This document shows positions 22,843 through 32,066 of a DNA stretch of 51,113 nt, one piece after another. The DNA is from Guillardia theta CCMP2712 (Eukaryota; Cryptophyceae; Pyrenomonadales; Geminigeraceae). The translations under genes and the position numbers were made by a program. The stretch covers positions 17,697 to 68,809 of the forward strand of contig NW_005434508.1 in NCBI RefSeq assembly GCF_000315625.1, read 5' to 3'. The stretch's first letter is position 1; the number at the start of each line of letters is the position of its first letter. Below the pieces are notes generated by a model, which saw only the letters and a program-made list of their open reading frames with translations, was not told the origin of the DNA and did no database searches.

Positions 22843-23395
22843 CCCCTTCTCTTTCTCTCTTTCTCTTTATCTCCACCTCTACCTCTATCTCTATCGCTAT
22901 CATTATCGCTATCTCTTTCACTTTCTCAGTCTCGATCTTTACCTCGATCTCTTTCACTTTCCTTATCTCTACCTCTACCTCTACCTCTACCTCGATCTCT
23001 ACCTCTACCTCTACCTCGATTTCTTCCACTTTCTCTTCCTCGATCTCGATCTGATCTGATCTGATCTCTTTGACTTTCACTTTCTCTATCTCTACCTCTA
23101 CCTCTACCTCGATCTCTACCTCTACCTCTACCTCTACCTCTTCACTTTCTCTATCTCTATCTCTATCTCTACCTCTACCTCTTCACTTTCTCTATCTCTA
23201 TCTCTATCTCTACCTCTACCTCTATCTCTACCTCTACCTCTACCTCTATCTCTGGCTCTACCTCTATCTCTGGCTCTACCTCTACCTCTACCTCTACCTC
23301 TACCTCTACCTCTACCTCTACCTCTACCTCTACCTCTACCTCTACCTCTACCTCTACCACTACCTCTACCTCGATCTCTTTCACTTTCTATATCT
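22843..23395. repeat. CTCTAC/CTCTAT hexamer satellite, about 0.55 kb
   Basis: Long tandem hexamers (TCTACC, TCTATC, TCGATC, TTTCAC variants) with a short ATCTG run at 23047-23066. One strand is almost pure pyrimidine. Ser-Thr and Val-Glu frames through it are artefacts. It lies upstream of the SDR gene and before the kinase locus. Confidence 0.95.
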
Positions 23396-23578
23396 TCATC
23401 TCTATATTTCTGTCTTGCCTCTTCTCTGTTTCTCTGCCCCTCCCTCCCTTCTCCCTCAATCCCACCGCAAGCGCCTTGTGCCTCGATCCTACTCCCGGGG
23501 CCCGGGCCGGCCCGGCGGCCCGGCCAATCCATAATGATACGTAAAACCGTAAAACTGATACGTCGGAGTCAGTTTTAA

Positions 23579-23953
23579 GGAACAGGAATCGTAGACGTCG
23601 CTTGTGAACAATGCAAAGCAAGATTCTACATCAACAAGCTGGCATGGGCATGTCCCGATTGCGGCATTTCTGTTGTTCAAGACACACATGACCCCTCTAA
23701 ATGTGCCGATAGAGCACAGGAATCGAGGTATGGATGGGGAAGGTACTTCGGAGGACGAGATTACTGCTGTAACTGTGCTAAGAAGCATGGTTGGACTAGC
23801 TATGGCAAGTATGCTTGCAAACGATGCAAGGAGAGGTCTTTGAAGAAAACTTTAACAACTTCAAAGGTCTCGAAGAATTTGACTCAAGTGGGTCCTTCAA
23901 GTCCGTCTATCGTGCAACTTGGAATCGCTCCAACGGAGATACGTCGTCTGTAG
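23579..23953 (+). CDS. Zinc-ribbon-like ORF without an ATG, overlapping the kinase frame
   Basis: The frame opens after TAA 23576 and reads to TAG 23951-23953. It has four CxxC pairs: CEQC, CPDC, CCNC (in DYCCNCAKKHGW) and CKRC, spaced as in two zinc ribbons. No ATG precedes the first pair, so it must be an internal exon (acceptor possible at ...ggaacag, 23585) or a 5'-truncated remnant. The downstream kinase is read one base earlier (-1). The last CxxC pair sits directly before the kinase N-terminus, so the two may once have been one protein. A 77 nt intron (donor after CAT G near 23790, acceptor near 23870) would also restore the frame, but it would delete the last pair. The upstream flank is the GC-rich repeat. 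Confidence 0.45.
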   Translation, partial: GTGIVDVACEQCKARFYINKLAWACPDCGISVVQDTHDPSKCADRAQESRYGWGRYFGGRDYCCNCAKKHGWTSYGKYACKRCKERSLKKTLTTSKVSKNLTQVGPSSPSIVQLGIAPTEIRRL

Positions 23954-24906
23954 CTGTTCTACAAATCAAAGGAAGTGGATCTTATCTCCGAGACGCGTTC
24001 CAGCAGGAACTCAACGTCACATGCGAGCTTGGTCTTCACCCGAACCTTCTCAGGCTGCTTGCGATCACCAAAGAGCCAGCCTCTGGAGATTACTGTTTGG
24101 TCACCGAGTTCGCATGCCATGGGTCCTTGAAGTCCATGCTCCTAAAGCTGTGGGAGTCCAGGAACACGATCAGTGCACTGCACAAGATATTGATTGCTCG
24201 CCAAATCTGTGATGGGATGGTACAACTCGCCCTTCACAATGTGGTGCATCGTGATTTGGCGGCCAGAAACGTATTGGTGTTCTGCATGGATTCAATGAAT
24301 CATCTTGACGTTCAGGTCAAGATAGCAGATTACGGTCTTTCGATCTTATCTAATTGTGGGTACTGCAACACCAATGGCGGGTCGATGGCAGGGAGCACAG
24401 CTCGCCCTATCAGGTGGATGGCGCCCGAGAGCATTCAACGAAGGCTATACTCGGAGCAGAGCGACGTTTGGGCGTTCGGCGTTACCATGTGGGAGATCTG
24501 GAGCTATGCGATGATGCCTTATGGGAGTGTAACCGACGATTGCACTGTTGGGTCAAAGATCGTCGATGGTGAACGACTTGCAAACCCTGATAATTGTCCA
24601 GCTGGAATTTATGCGATCATGCAGAAATGCTGGCAAGATACGAGGAAGGATCGCCCTACGTTCAAGGAACTCCAAAGATTGCTCCTGCTGCAATACGATG
24701 AAGCAGTCGTTGAGGAGAAGATGATATCCGTGCAGCTTGCAAGTGAAGAAGCTAAAGTGTGTGTGGTCTGCCAGACAGACCCTGCAATCTGGGCGCTATC
24801 GCCTTGTGGACACTTGTGTCTATGTGGGAACTGCAAGCAAGGAAGCGAAGCCAGACCTTGTCCCCTTTGTCGCGGCCAGCCCACAAGCCTGCTACGTATC
24901 TTTTGA
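23824..24906 (+). CDS. Tyrosine-kinase-like domain fused to a C-terminal RING finger
   Basis: An intron-free frame of 360 residues from ATG 23824. Kinase residues 12-285: a degenerate glycine loop (DSSGSFKSV), a beta-3 strand VAVLQIK with Leu where VAVK has its Lys, and AFQQEL with the alpha-C Glu. The catalytic loop HRDLAARN (142-149) and the PIRWMAPES activation-segment end are typical of tyrosine kinases; the metal-binding motif is DYG instead of DFG. The DVWAFGVTMWEIWSY and KDRPTF signatures follow. Residues 313-349 form a C3HC4 RING (CVVC, CGHLCLCGNC, CPLC), as in E3 ubiquitin ligases. The product could couple phosphotyrosine-type signalling to ubiquitination. A longer N-terminus through the out-of-frame zinc-ribbon ORF is possible. 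Catalytic activity is uncertain because of the beta-3 substitution. Confidence 0.8.
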   Translation: MQGEVFEENFNNFKGLEEFDSSGSFKSVYRATWNRSNGDTSSVAVLQIKGSGSYLRDAFQQELNVTCELGLHPNLLRLLAITKEPASGDYCLVTEFACHGSLKSMLLKLWESRNTISALHKILIARQICDGMVQLALHNVVHRDLAARNVLVFCMDSMNHLDVQVKIADYGLSILSNCGYCNTNGGSMAGSTARPIRWMAPESIQRRLYSEQSDVWAFGVTMWEIWSYAMMPYGSVTDDCTVGSKIVDGERLANPDNCPAGIYAIMQKCWQDTRKDRPTFKELQRLLLLQYDEAVVEEKMISVQLASEEAKVCVVCQTDPAIWALSPCGHLCLCGNCKQGSEARPCPLCRGQPTSLLRIF

Positions 24907-25144
24907 AGCGTCACGGCGTGAAGCTGTTCGCTGTGACGGTGTCAGTGATCTGGCCTCAGGCCTCTCAGGCCAGAGACGATTGCATTTTAAGCGTTTAGTG
25001 GGCTGGGCCGGGGGACTGGTCTCCAAACTCAACTGATACCTTCACTGAGTCACTTAACTGCGCGCAGGGACAGCAGTCGGCAGGATGAGGGCCCTTGGTT
25101 CTTGCTGTCTTCTCTCTTCTCGCTGGCCTGTACGACAATGTCAG

Positions 25145-25193
25145 TGTCAAGCCTCCTCTACTCTCCTGATTGTCCTCGTATGATTTTTAAATC
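25145..25193 (-). repeat. Dispersed repeat core, copy 1
   Basis: Read on the minus strand it gives TTTAAAAATCATACGAGGAC, then AATCAGG, then GAGGAGGCTTGAC. The same order of blocks occurs at 39055-39112 and 46454-46538 on the plus strand. Confidence 0.8.
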
Positions 25194-25257
25194 ACATCGA
25201 AGCCTGGCTTTGAAGCTTGTGTTTCAACGGTTCCATTCTCTGGGAGTCCCTTCCGGA

Positions 25258-25322
25258 TCATCTGACCTATCATCTGAGTCATGGCATGATCATCTGACAT
25301 ATCATCTGAGTCATGGCATGAT
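25258..25322. repeat. 32 bp tandem duplication
   Basis: Two adjacent copies of an ATCATCTGAC[C/A]TATCATCTG...GGCATG unit that differ at one visible base. Confidence 0.9.
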
Positions 25323-26154
25323 GCCGCCACTCGAACCGAGCAAGGTCGCGCGGCTGGAGATCAGCCTGATCCCGATTACTTCATCAGTTTGATGCCGCCG
25401 GGCCCGGGAATCCACTCTTTACTCACTAGCCAATTTTTTTAAACTTTTTTTTTGCAAACAGGTATTTTTTTCCCATTGTAATGTGTCATTACTACTCAAC
25501 CGTACGTTGACGGATAAGGCCGAAAGTTACTACCGTCGGTACGGCCCATACCGTACGCCTTGTAGTTTTTAACTTCCAAAGTTCAAGCTCACGCTAGTAG
25601 CCAAGTCACCCGGTAGGTCCCAGTGGTTCTCCCAGAGGGACCGGGGGGTGGGGGGTGTGACGCTGCTGTTGACCTCTGGGGAGTCGAACGGTCACTCGCT
25701 ACCCGAGGTGAGCGCGGAGAGACGGTCGAAGGAGTCAGAAGTTAACTTCCGAAGTTAACAACAGTCTGTAGGCCCTCCCTCAAGAAGTCAGAGAGCCGTT
25801 ACTGTACGGGTGGCTCACTCTAGTTCACGCGGGGTGGGGGGTACTGGATTGGCTAAATGAGGCGATCAGATGTTGGATCCGTTGTTGGTCGGTTAGGATA
25901 AGGATGACCGTGACCTCGTCAATCTCAGCTCCTCATAACAATCTATCCTCGAACTCTCCCCTCGCACTCTCGCACCCCCTCTCCCTGCCACCCTCCCGTC
26001 TCCCTCCCCTTCCTCCCCTCTTTTGTCTTTCTTCCTGTTCCCATCTGCTTGCATCGCTGCTGTCTAGGTCGTCGCATTCCTCTCGGTCGCGTCTATCCCA
26101 AGCGGTTCTGGAACTTCTACCTGATACGACGAGCGTGTCCTCCTTTGAGACTCC

Positions 26155-29100
26155 ATGCCGCCGTCTGAGACGAAGTGTCTGATCTTTCTCGTGTCATTTC
26201 TGCTCTCCTCGTGCTGGGGGAAAGCAAGCAACCGGGATGATGATCTTAGTGTCAAGAGGCTTACTGGCCGCCCATGGCACGTTCTAAACATGAAGGACGT
26301 TCCTTTGAGGAAGCTTGTCTTCGATGACAAGTCCAAGAGCTCTACTCGCTCCATATCCTCTAGCTTGAGCCTCTACGTTGTTCGGGTGTCCGACCCCAGA
26401 GCAGTGGTCGCCAGCTTGAGGTCGATCGCGGCGGGCAAGTACATGCAGTACTATCCTCACGACACCTACCTCATGGCGCTCGATGCCGCGCACGCAGAGG
26501 CCGTCCATTCCCTCCGGGGGGTCGAGGGCGTGTTTGCTATGCCGGCGGAGGCCAAGACAGCGTCTCGTGCTGCTCAGGTCAGAGCGGCGGCAGGGGCCAC
26601 GGCCACGTTGGACGTGCAAGTGGCAGTGACGAACGAGACGCGAGGAACGTTTGCGAGCACGCTGATGTCATGGCAGCGAGATCTCCGCAAGGTTGTACCT
26701 CCTTCCTCCTTCACCATGCGATGGGCCAGCACGAGCAAGGTGGTGGTGGTTGTGGACGTCGCACAGGAAGACGCTGTGTGGGCCTGGCTGGCAGAGCAGC
26801 CGCTGGTGGTCTGTATCGAGGAGCGGCCGACTTTCATCATCAACAACAAGTATGCGGTGAGTGCAGCTGCTTCCTCCCTCCTGCTCCTGACTTGCCCACC
26901 TAGTCCATGGCCGTGCAGTCCAATGATGGAACGCAAAACAAGCTCTGGAGCCAGGGCCTGCTGGGCTCCGGCGAGATCGTCGGGTGCGCGGACACTGGGG
27001 TGGACTACGACAGCTGTTTCTTCCAGGACCCCAACCAGCAGGTGAAGACGTGTCAGGGCCTGGGAGCCCCCGCAAACTGCGTCAACATGAACCATAGGAA
27101 GATCGTCTCCTACCGCTACTTCGCCTCCACCAACGTGGGCGACACCTCCTACGGCCATGGAACACATGTCGTCGGCTCGATCCTGGGCAACTCTCTGTCC
27201 AGCGACTACACCGTCTCCTACAACGGAGGAGCGCCGGAAGCAAAGCTCTCATTCGACGACATCTCCTCTGACGGCAGCAGCCTGTGGCTCCCCGACGACC
27301 TCAACACGGACTTGTTCCCTCATGCCTTCGCCGTCGGGGCCAACCTGCACTCCAACTCATGGGGGTCGTCGACCTCGGCCTACACCAGCACGGCGCAGGA
27401 GATGGATCAGTTCATCTTCGACCACGACGACTTCCTCATCCTCGTGGCTGCCGGTAACTCTGGGCCAGGAGCAGGAACCATCGGCTCCCCCGCCACGGCT
27501 AAGAACATCCTGGCAGTGGGAGCAGGAGCCAACACGCTCGCTGCCTACCAAGACTACGACGGATACACGGGGACGGCGCATGACAAGCAGAGGACTGGCC
27601 TCGTCGACTTCTCCTCCCGCGGGCCAACTCCGGACGGACGGTTCAAGCCGGACATCGTGTGCCCGGGAGAGAGCATCCGGTCGGCCTACTCGGACGGGAC
27701 CCTGACCTCCTTCCAGTGCTCCATCGCCGAGATGAGCGGCACCTCCATGGCCACCCCGACATGCGCAGGCGCGTCAGCGCTAGTGCGTCAGTACTTCCGC
27801 GAAGGCTTCCTCTCCTCCGGGGCCCGCAACGCTTCCGCCGCCATGGCGCCGTCGGCGTCGCTGGTCAAGGCCATCATGATCCATGCGGGTCAGCCCATGT
27901 GGTACACGGAGTCGTCGACGTGGAGGCTTCCTCCCTCGCTCCCTCACGTGTCGCAAGGGTTCGGACGGGTCGACCTCGAGTCCGTCCTCTACTTTGGCCC
28001 TTCCACTCCCTTCAAGCTCAAGGTGCATGACCGGGAGGTCGTCGAGGACCAGCAGACCAGACACTTCTGCTTCCTCGCCCCCAGCCGCCCCTCCTCCCTT
28101 GTCTTCCGCGCCTCCCTCGTCTGGACGGATCCTCCTGCTCCTGTCGGGAGCCAGCGGACGCTGATGCACGACTTGAACCTCATGGTGCAGGACCCGAGCA
28201 GGAGGATCTTGTTCGGCAACAACCTCACGAGCAGCGGCAACCCGGTCAAGGACGACGCCAACAACTGCGAGCAGGTCACCATCTCCAACGCTACGGGCGG
28301 CATGTACCGAGTGATGGTGGAAGGGCTCGACATCCAAGGGAGCTCGCAGAAGTTCTCGCTGGTGGTCACGGGGGACGTGGAGGAGGTGACTTGCCCAGCC
28401 CTCACTTGCCCCAACGGCTGCTCGTCACATGGAACCTGCAAGCTCGGCACCTGCTCCTGCGACATCGGCTTCCAAGGACAGGACTGCAGTGTCCCAGCTC
28501 CTCCCCTCATCAGCCCGTCCGTCTGCCAGCAAGTCACCTACGACTCTGGCAGCCCCTACTCCGGCACGACGCCTCCTGCTGCTGCTCTCCGACCGACTCC
28601 CGTCGTGGTCGAGTTCGTCTCGGACGGAAGCATCGGGGGCAAGGGCTTCTTGGCCATGTTCGGCGACTCCTCGTCGCTGCCGTCCAGCAACGGGACGAGC
28701 AACCAGGTGGCGACGCTGTTAGCATCTGAGGGGATCGTGACCGATGGGGACGGGAACTACGACAACAACTGGGTCAAGACTTGGATCCTCGCCCCTCCTC
28801 TTGCCCAGCAGGTCTACCTCAAGTTCCTCGACTTCAACGTGGAGAACGGATGGGACTTCGTGTACGTCTACGAGTGCTCTACCGCCGCCTGCTCCTCTCC
28901 GGTGCAGGTGCAGGGAAGCCCGTTCACAGGGGCTGCCGTCCCCGACCTCCTCGTCTCCTCCACGGGCATCATGAAGGTTGTCTTCACTTCCGACGGCTCA
29001 GTCACAGCGCCGGGCTTCAGAGCTGTCTTCCTCACTCGCCTCCACGACTGCTCCAGCAGCGGGCTGGTGCAAGAGAGCTTCGGCCTCCTCTCCGACGGGA

Positions 29101-31970
29101 TCGGCGCCTACGGCAACAACCTGCGCTGCTCGTTTGTGGTTCAGCCTCCCTCCTCCTCCAGCCTCCGCCTCACCTTCCTCGAGATGAACATCGAGCAGAA
29201 CTTCGATCGCTTGTACCTCGGACAGTGTATCCCCCCCTCGTCCACCAGCCGTGCTCCCACCACAAGCCCAGCACCGACAACCAGCCGTGCTCCCACCACA
29301 AGCCCAGCGCCTACTACCAGCCGTGCTCCCACCACAAGCCCAGCGCCTACTACCAGCCCAGCTCCTACCACAAGCCCAGCTCCTACTACCAGCCGTGCTC
29401 CTACCACAAGCCCAGCTCCTACTACCAGCCCAGCTCCTACTACCAGCCGTGCTCCTACCACAAGCCCAGCTCCTACTACCAGCCCAGCTCCTACTACCAG
29501 CCCTGCGCCTACGACGCCCCCGAGCTCGGGCATGACTTGCTCGATCATAAGCGGCAGCCCCTACTCAAGCACGTCGACGATACCGCTCATCACTTCCTCT
29601 ACCAGCATCCTCAAGGTCTCCCTCACCTCCGATGCTCAAGCAAGCTTCCTTGCTCGCTGGGGCCCTGAGCCCTCCTACAACGCTGACGCCTGCGCCTCCT
29701 CCGCCGCCGTCGCCCTCCAAGCCGACTACGGCGGTCTCTCCGACGGGGTCGGGCTCTACAGCAACAGCGCCTCCTGCAGCTGGATCTTGGCTCCCGCCGG
29801 CGCCTCGAGCGTCACCCTCGTCTTCACCCAGCTGGACATGGAGTACGGCTACGACTACGTGTACGTCGACGAGTGCAGCGACGCCTCCTGCGCCTCCTCC
29901 ACGCAGCTGGCGAGCCTGACGGGGTCGACGATGCCGGGGCCGCTTGTGAGCTCGACGGGGTACATGCGAGTGAGGATGTCGACGGACTACTCGGTGAGGC
30001 GCGAGGGCTTCAAGGCCATCTATGCGGGGTCGACGCGGGTGTACGACTGCAGCTGGGGAGGGACAGGGGCGATCGACAGCCTGCAGGGGCTGATGAGAAA
30101 CATCGGAGGAGCGTCATGCGTTTGGACCATTGAGTCATCAACGTCGCTGCCTTCCGCTCGTGTTCTCTACCTCAACGCTGCTGTCAGCTCCCAAGTATCG
30201 TTCTTCTCGTGCTCCGCGGGTGGACAATCTCCTCCTCCTACTACGTCGCCGCCGCCATCTTCTTCTCCTCCTCCTCCTCCTCCGTCGACCTGCTCCTCCT
30301 ACTCTGCTGTACCCGGCAGCCCCTTCACCGGTTACAGTCTTCCTACTCCCTTCACGGCCAGCAGCCCCGTCCAGCTCACCTTCACCAGTGACGCCAGCAT
30401 CACCTACCAAGGCTTCCTTGCTCGCTGGGGCCCTGAGCCCTCCTACAACGCTGACGCCTGCGCCTCCTCCGCCGCCGTCGCCCTCCAAGCCGACTACGGC
30501 GGTCTCTCCGACGGGGTCGGGCTCTACAGCAACAGCGCCTCCTGCAGCTGGATCTTGGCTCCCGCCGGCGCCTCGAGCGTCACCCTCGTCTTCACCCAGC
30601 TGGACATGGAGTACGGCTACGACTACGTGTACGTCGACGAGTGCAGCGACGCCTCCTGCGCCTCCTCCACGCAGCTGGCGAGCCTGACGGGGTCGACGAT
30701 GCCGGGGCCGCTTGTGAGCTCGACGGGGTACATGCGAGTGAGGATGTCGACGGACTACTCGGTGAGGCGCGAGGGCTTCAAGGCCATCTATGCGGGGTCG
30801 ACGCGGGTGTACGACTGCAGCTGGGGAGGGACAGGGGCGATCGACAGCCTGCAGGGGATGATACGTCATGCTGCAGCAAACTCACAAACATCGACGACGT
30901 GCTCTTGGAGCATCGCTCCAGCGGGCACCTCCTCCGTCTCCTTCGTGTTCCATCAGTTCGACCTCAACGCTGCTGTCAGCTCCCAAGTGTCTATTCTTGC
31001 TTGCGCGGCGGGTGGACAATCTCCTCCTCCTCCTCCTTCTCCTTCTCCTCCTTCTCCTCCTCCTCCGTCGACCTGCTCCTCCTACTCTGCTGTACCCGGC
31101 AGCCCCTTCACCGGTTACAGTCTTCCTACTCCCTTCACGGCCAGCAGCCCCGTCCAGCTCACCTTCACCAGTGACGCCAGCATCACCTACCAAGGCTTCC
31201 TTGCTCGCTGGGGCCCTGAGCCCTCCTACAACGCTGACGCCTGCGCCTCCTCCGCCGCCGTCGCCCTCCAAGCCGACTACGGCGGTCTCTCCGACGGGGT
31301 CGGGCTCTACAGCAACAGCGCCTCCTGCAGCTGGATCTTGGCTCCCGCCGGCGCCTCGAGCGTCACCCTCGTCTTCACCCAGCTGGACATGGAGTACGGC
31401 TACGACTACGTGTACGTCGACGAGTGCAGCGACGCCTCCTGCTCCTCCTCCACGCAGCTTGCGAGCCTGACGGGGTCGACGATGCCGGGGCCGCTTGTGA
31501 GCTCGACGGGGTACATGCGAGTGAGGATGTCGACGGACTACTCGGTGAGGCGCGAGGGCTTCAAGGCCATCTATGCGGGGTCGACGCGGGTGTACGACTG
31601 CAGCTGGGGAGGGACAGGGGCGATCGACAGCCTGCAGGGGATGGTGACGGATGGGCCAGGGAACTACCAGACGTCGACGACGTGCTCTTGGAGCATCGCT
31701 CCAGCGGGCACCTCCTCCGTCTCCTTCGTCTTCCATCAGTTGGACGTGGAGGCCGGCTGGGATACGCTGGCGATCGAGGAGTGCAGCAGCGGGAGGAGAG
31801 GGCTGAAACGGCCAACCTTGTCCTCCACAGCCATCGACAGGCAGACAGTCAGCGATGCCGCGAGCGAGAGACGCGGGGAGTCAGCCTGGTCGGATGTCAC
31901 GACGACCTTGATAGATGTGTTTGGAGAGGTCGCGAAGAAAGCCAGTGAGCTGCTGTCAGGACACGTTTGA
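26155..31970 (+). CDS. Secreted subtilisin-like (S8) protease with EGF- and CUB-like domains, copy 1
   Basis: Two exons, 26155-26856 and 26904-31970 (47 bp intron), give about 1,922 residues. Domain order: a signal peptide (CLIFLVSFLLSSC); a prodomain-like region to about 230; and an S8 catalytic domain with Asp264 (CADTGVD), His319 (GHGTHVVG), oxyanion Asn419 (AAGNSG) and Ser515 (SGTSMATP), so the triad is complete. A beta-rich domain and an EGF-like Cys cluster (CPNGCSSHGTC, CSCDIGFQGQDC) follow, then a chain of CUB-like modules (WDFVYVYEC, YDYVYVDEC) interrupted by a Thr/Ser/Ala/Pro mucin-like minisatellite. One CUB cassette occurs three times almost unchanged. There is no membrane anchor, so it is probably extracellular. 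It lies convergent to the PAP gene, with 96 bp between stops. A copy lies inverted at 41411-45792. Confidence 0.85.
29246..29518 (+). repeat. Coding minisatellite, Thr-Thr-Ser-x-Ala-Pro units (copy 1)
   Basis: Tandem 18 bp units in the protease gene code APTTSP or APTTSR hexapeptides. The composition suggests an O-glycosylated, mucin-like linker. The unit number and order differ from the inverted copy at 42318-42712. Confidence 0.9.
29644..31645 (+). repeat. Triplicated CUB cassette in protease copy 1
   Basis: A block of about 440 bp (ARWGPEPSYNADAC through GGTGAIDSLQG) starts at about 29644, 30413 and 31194, giving periods of about 769 and 781 bp. The three blocks look nearly identical at DNA level. 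The linkers between them differ (TTSPPP versus PSPPSPPP, and different second half-modules). The inverted copy of the gene has only one cassette. Confidence 0.9.
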
Positions 31971-32066
31971 AGACGTAGATGTTGACATGCTAAGTTTGTT
32001 TTCTTGTAAATCATTTCATGATGCTTCCAGTCTCTTGCTTGTTTTCTCTCTCCTCCTCTCATCATG

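Larger units (their letters stand above)
24907..25886. other. Intergenic DNA with dispersed and tandem repeats
   Basis: No convincing coding frame. It holds a minus-strand copy of the dispersed repeat (25145-25193), a 32 bp tandem duplication (25258-25322), a short GC palindrome (GCCGCCGGGCCCGGG, about 25393-25407) and an A/T-rich stretch at 25430-25470. The inverted-duplication arm begins near 25887. Confidence 0.6.

Noticed and set aside
22790-23534. Ser/Thr-rich and Val/Glu-rich frames
   Set aside because: They are translations of the hexamer satellite.
26574-28337. Several long antisense and alternative frames opposite the protease catalytic domain
   Set aside because: High GC content keeps shadow frames open; only the protease frame has family motifs.
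29246-29518. Regular repeat spacing that recalls a CRISPR array
   Set aside because: Units are contiguous 18 bp coding repeats without unique spacers, in a eukaryotic gene.
29141-29548. Minus-strand VGAGLV repeat frame, and a Pro/Gln-rich plus frame
   Set aside because: Antisense and other-frame shadows of the protease minisatellite.
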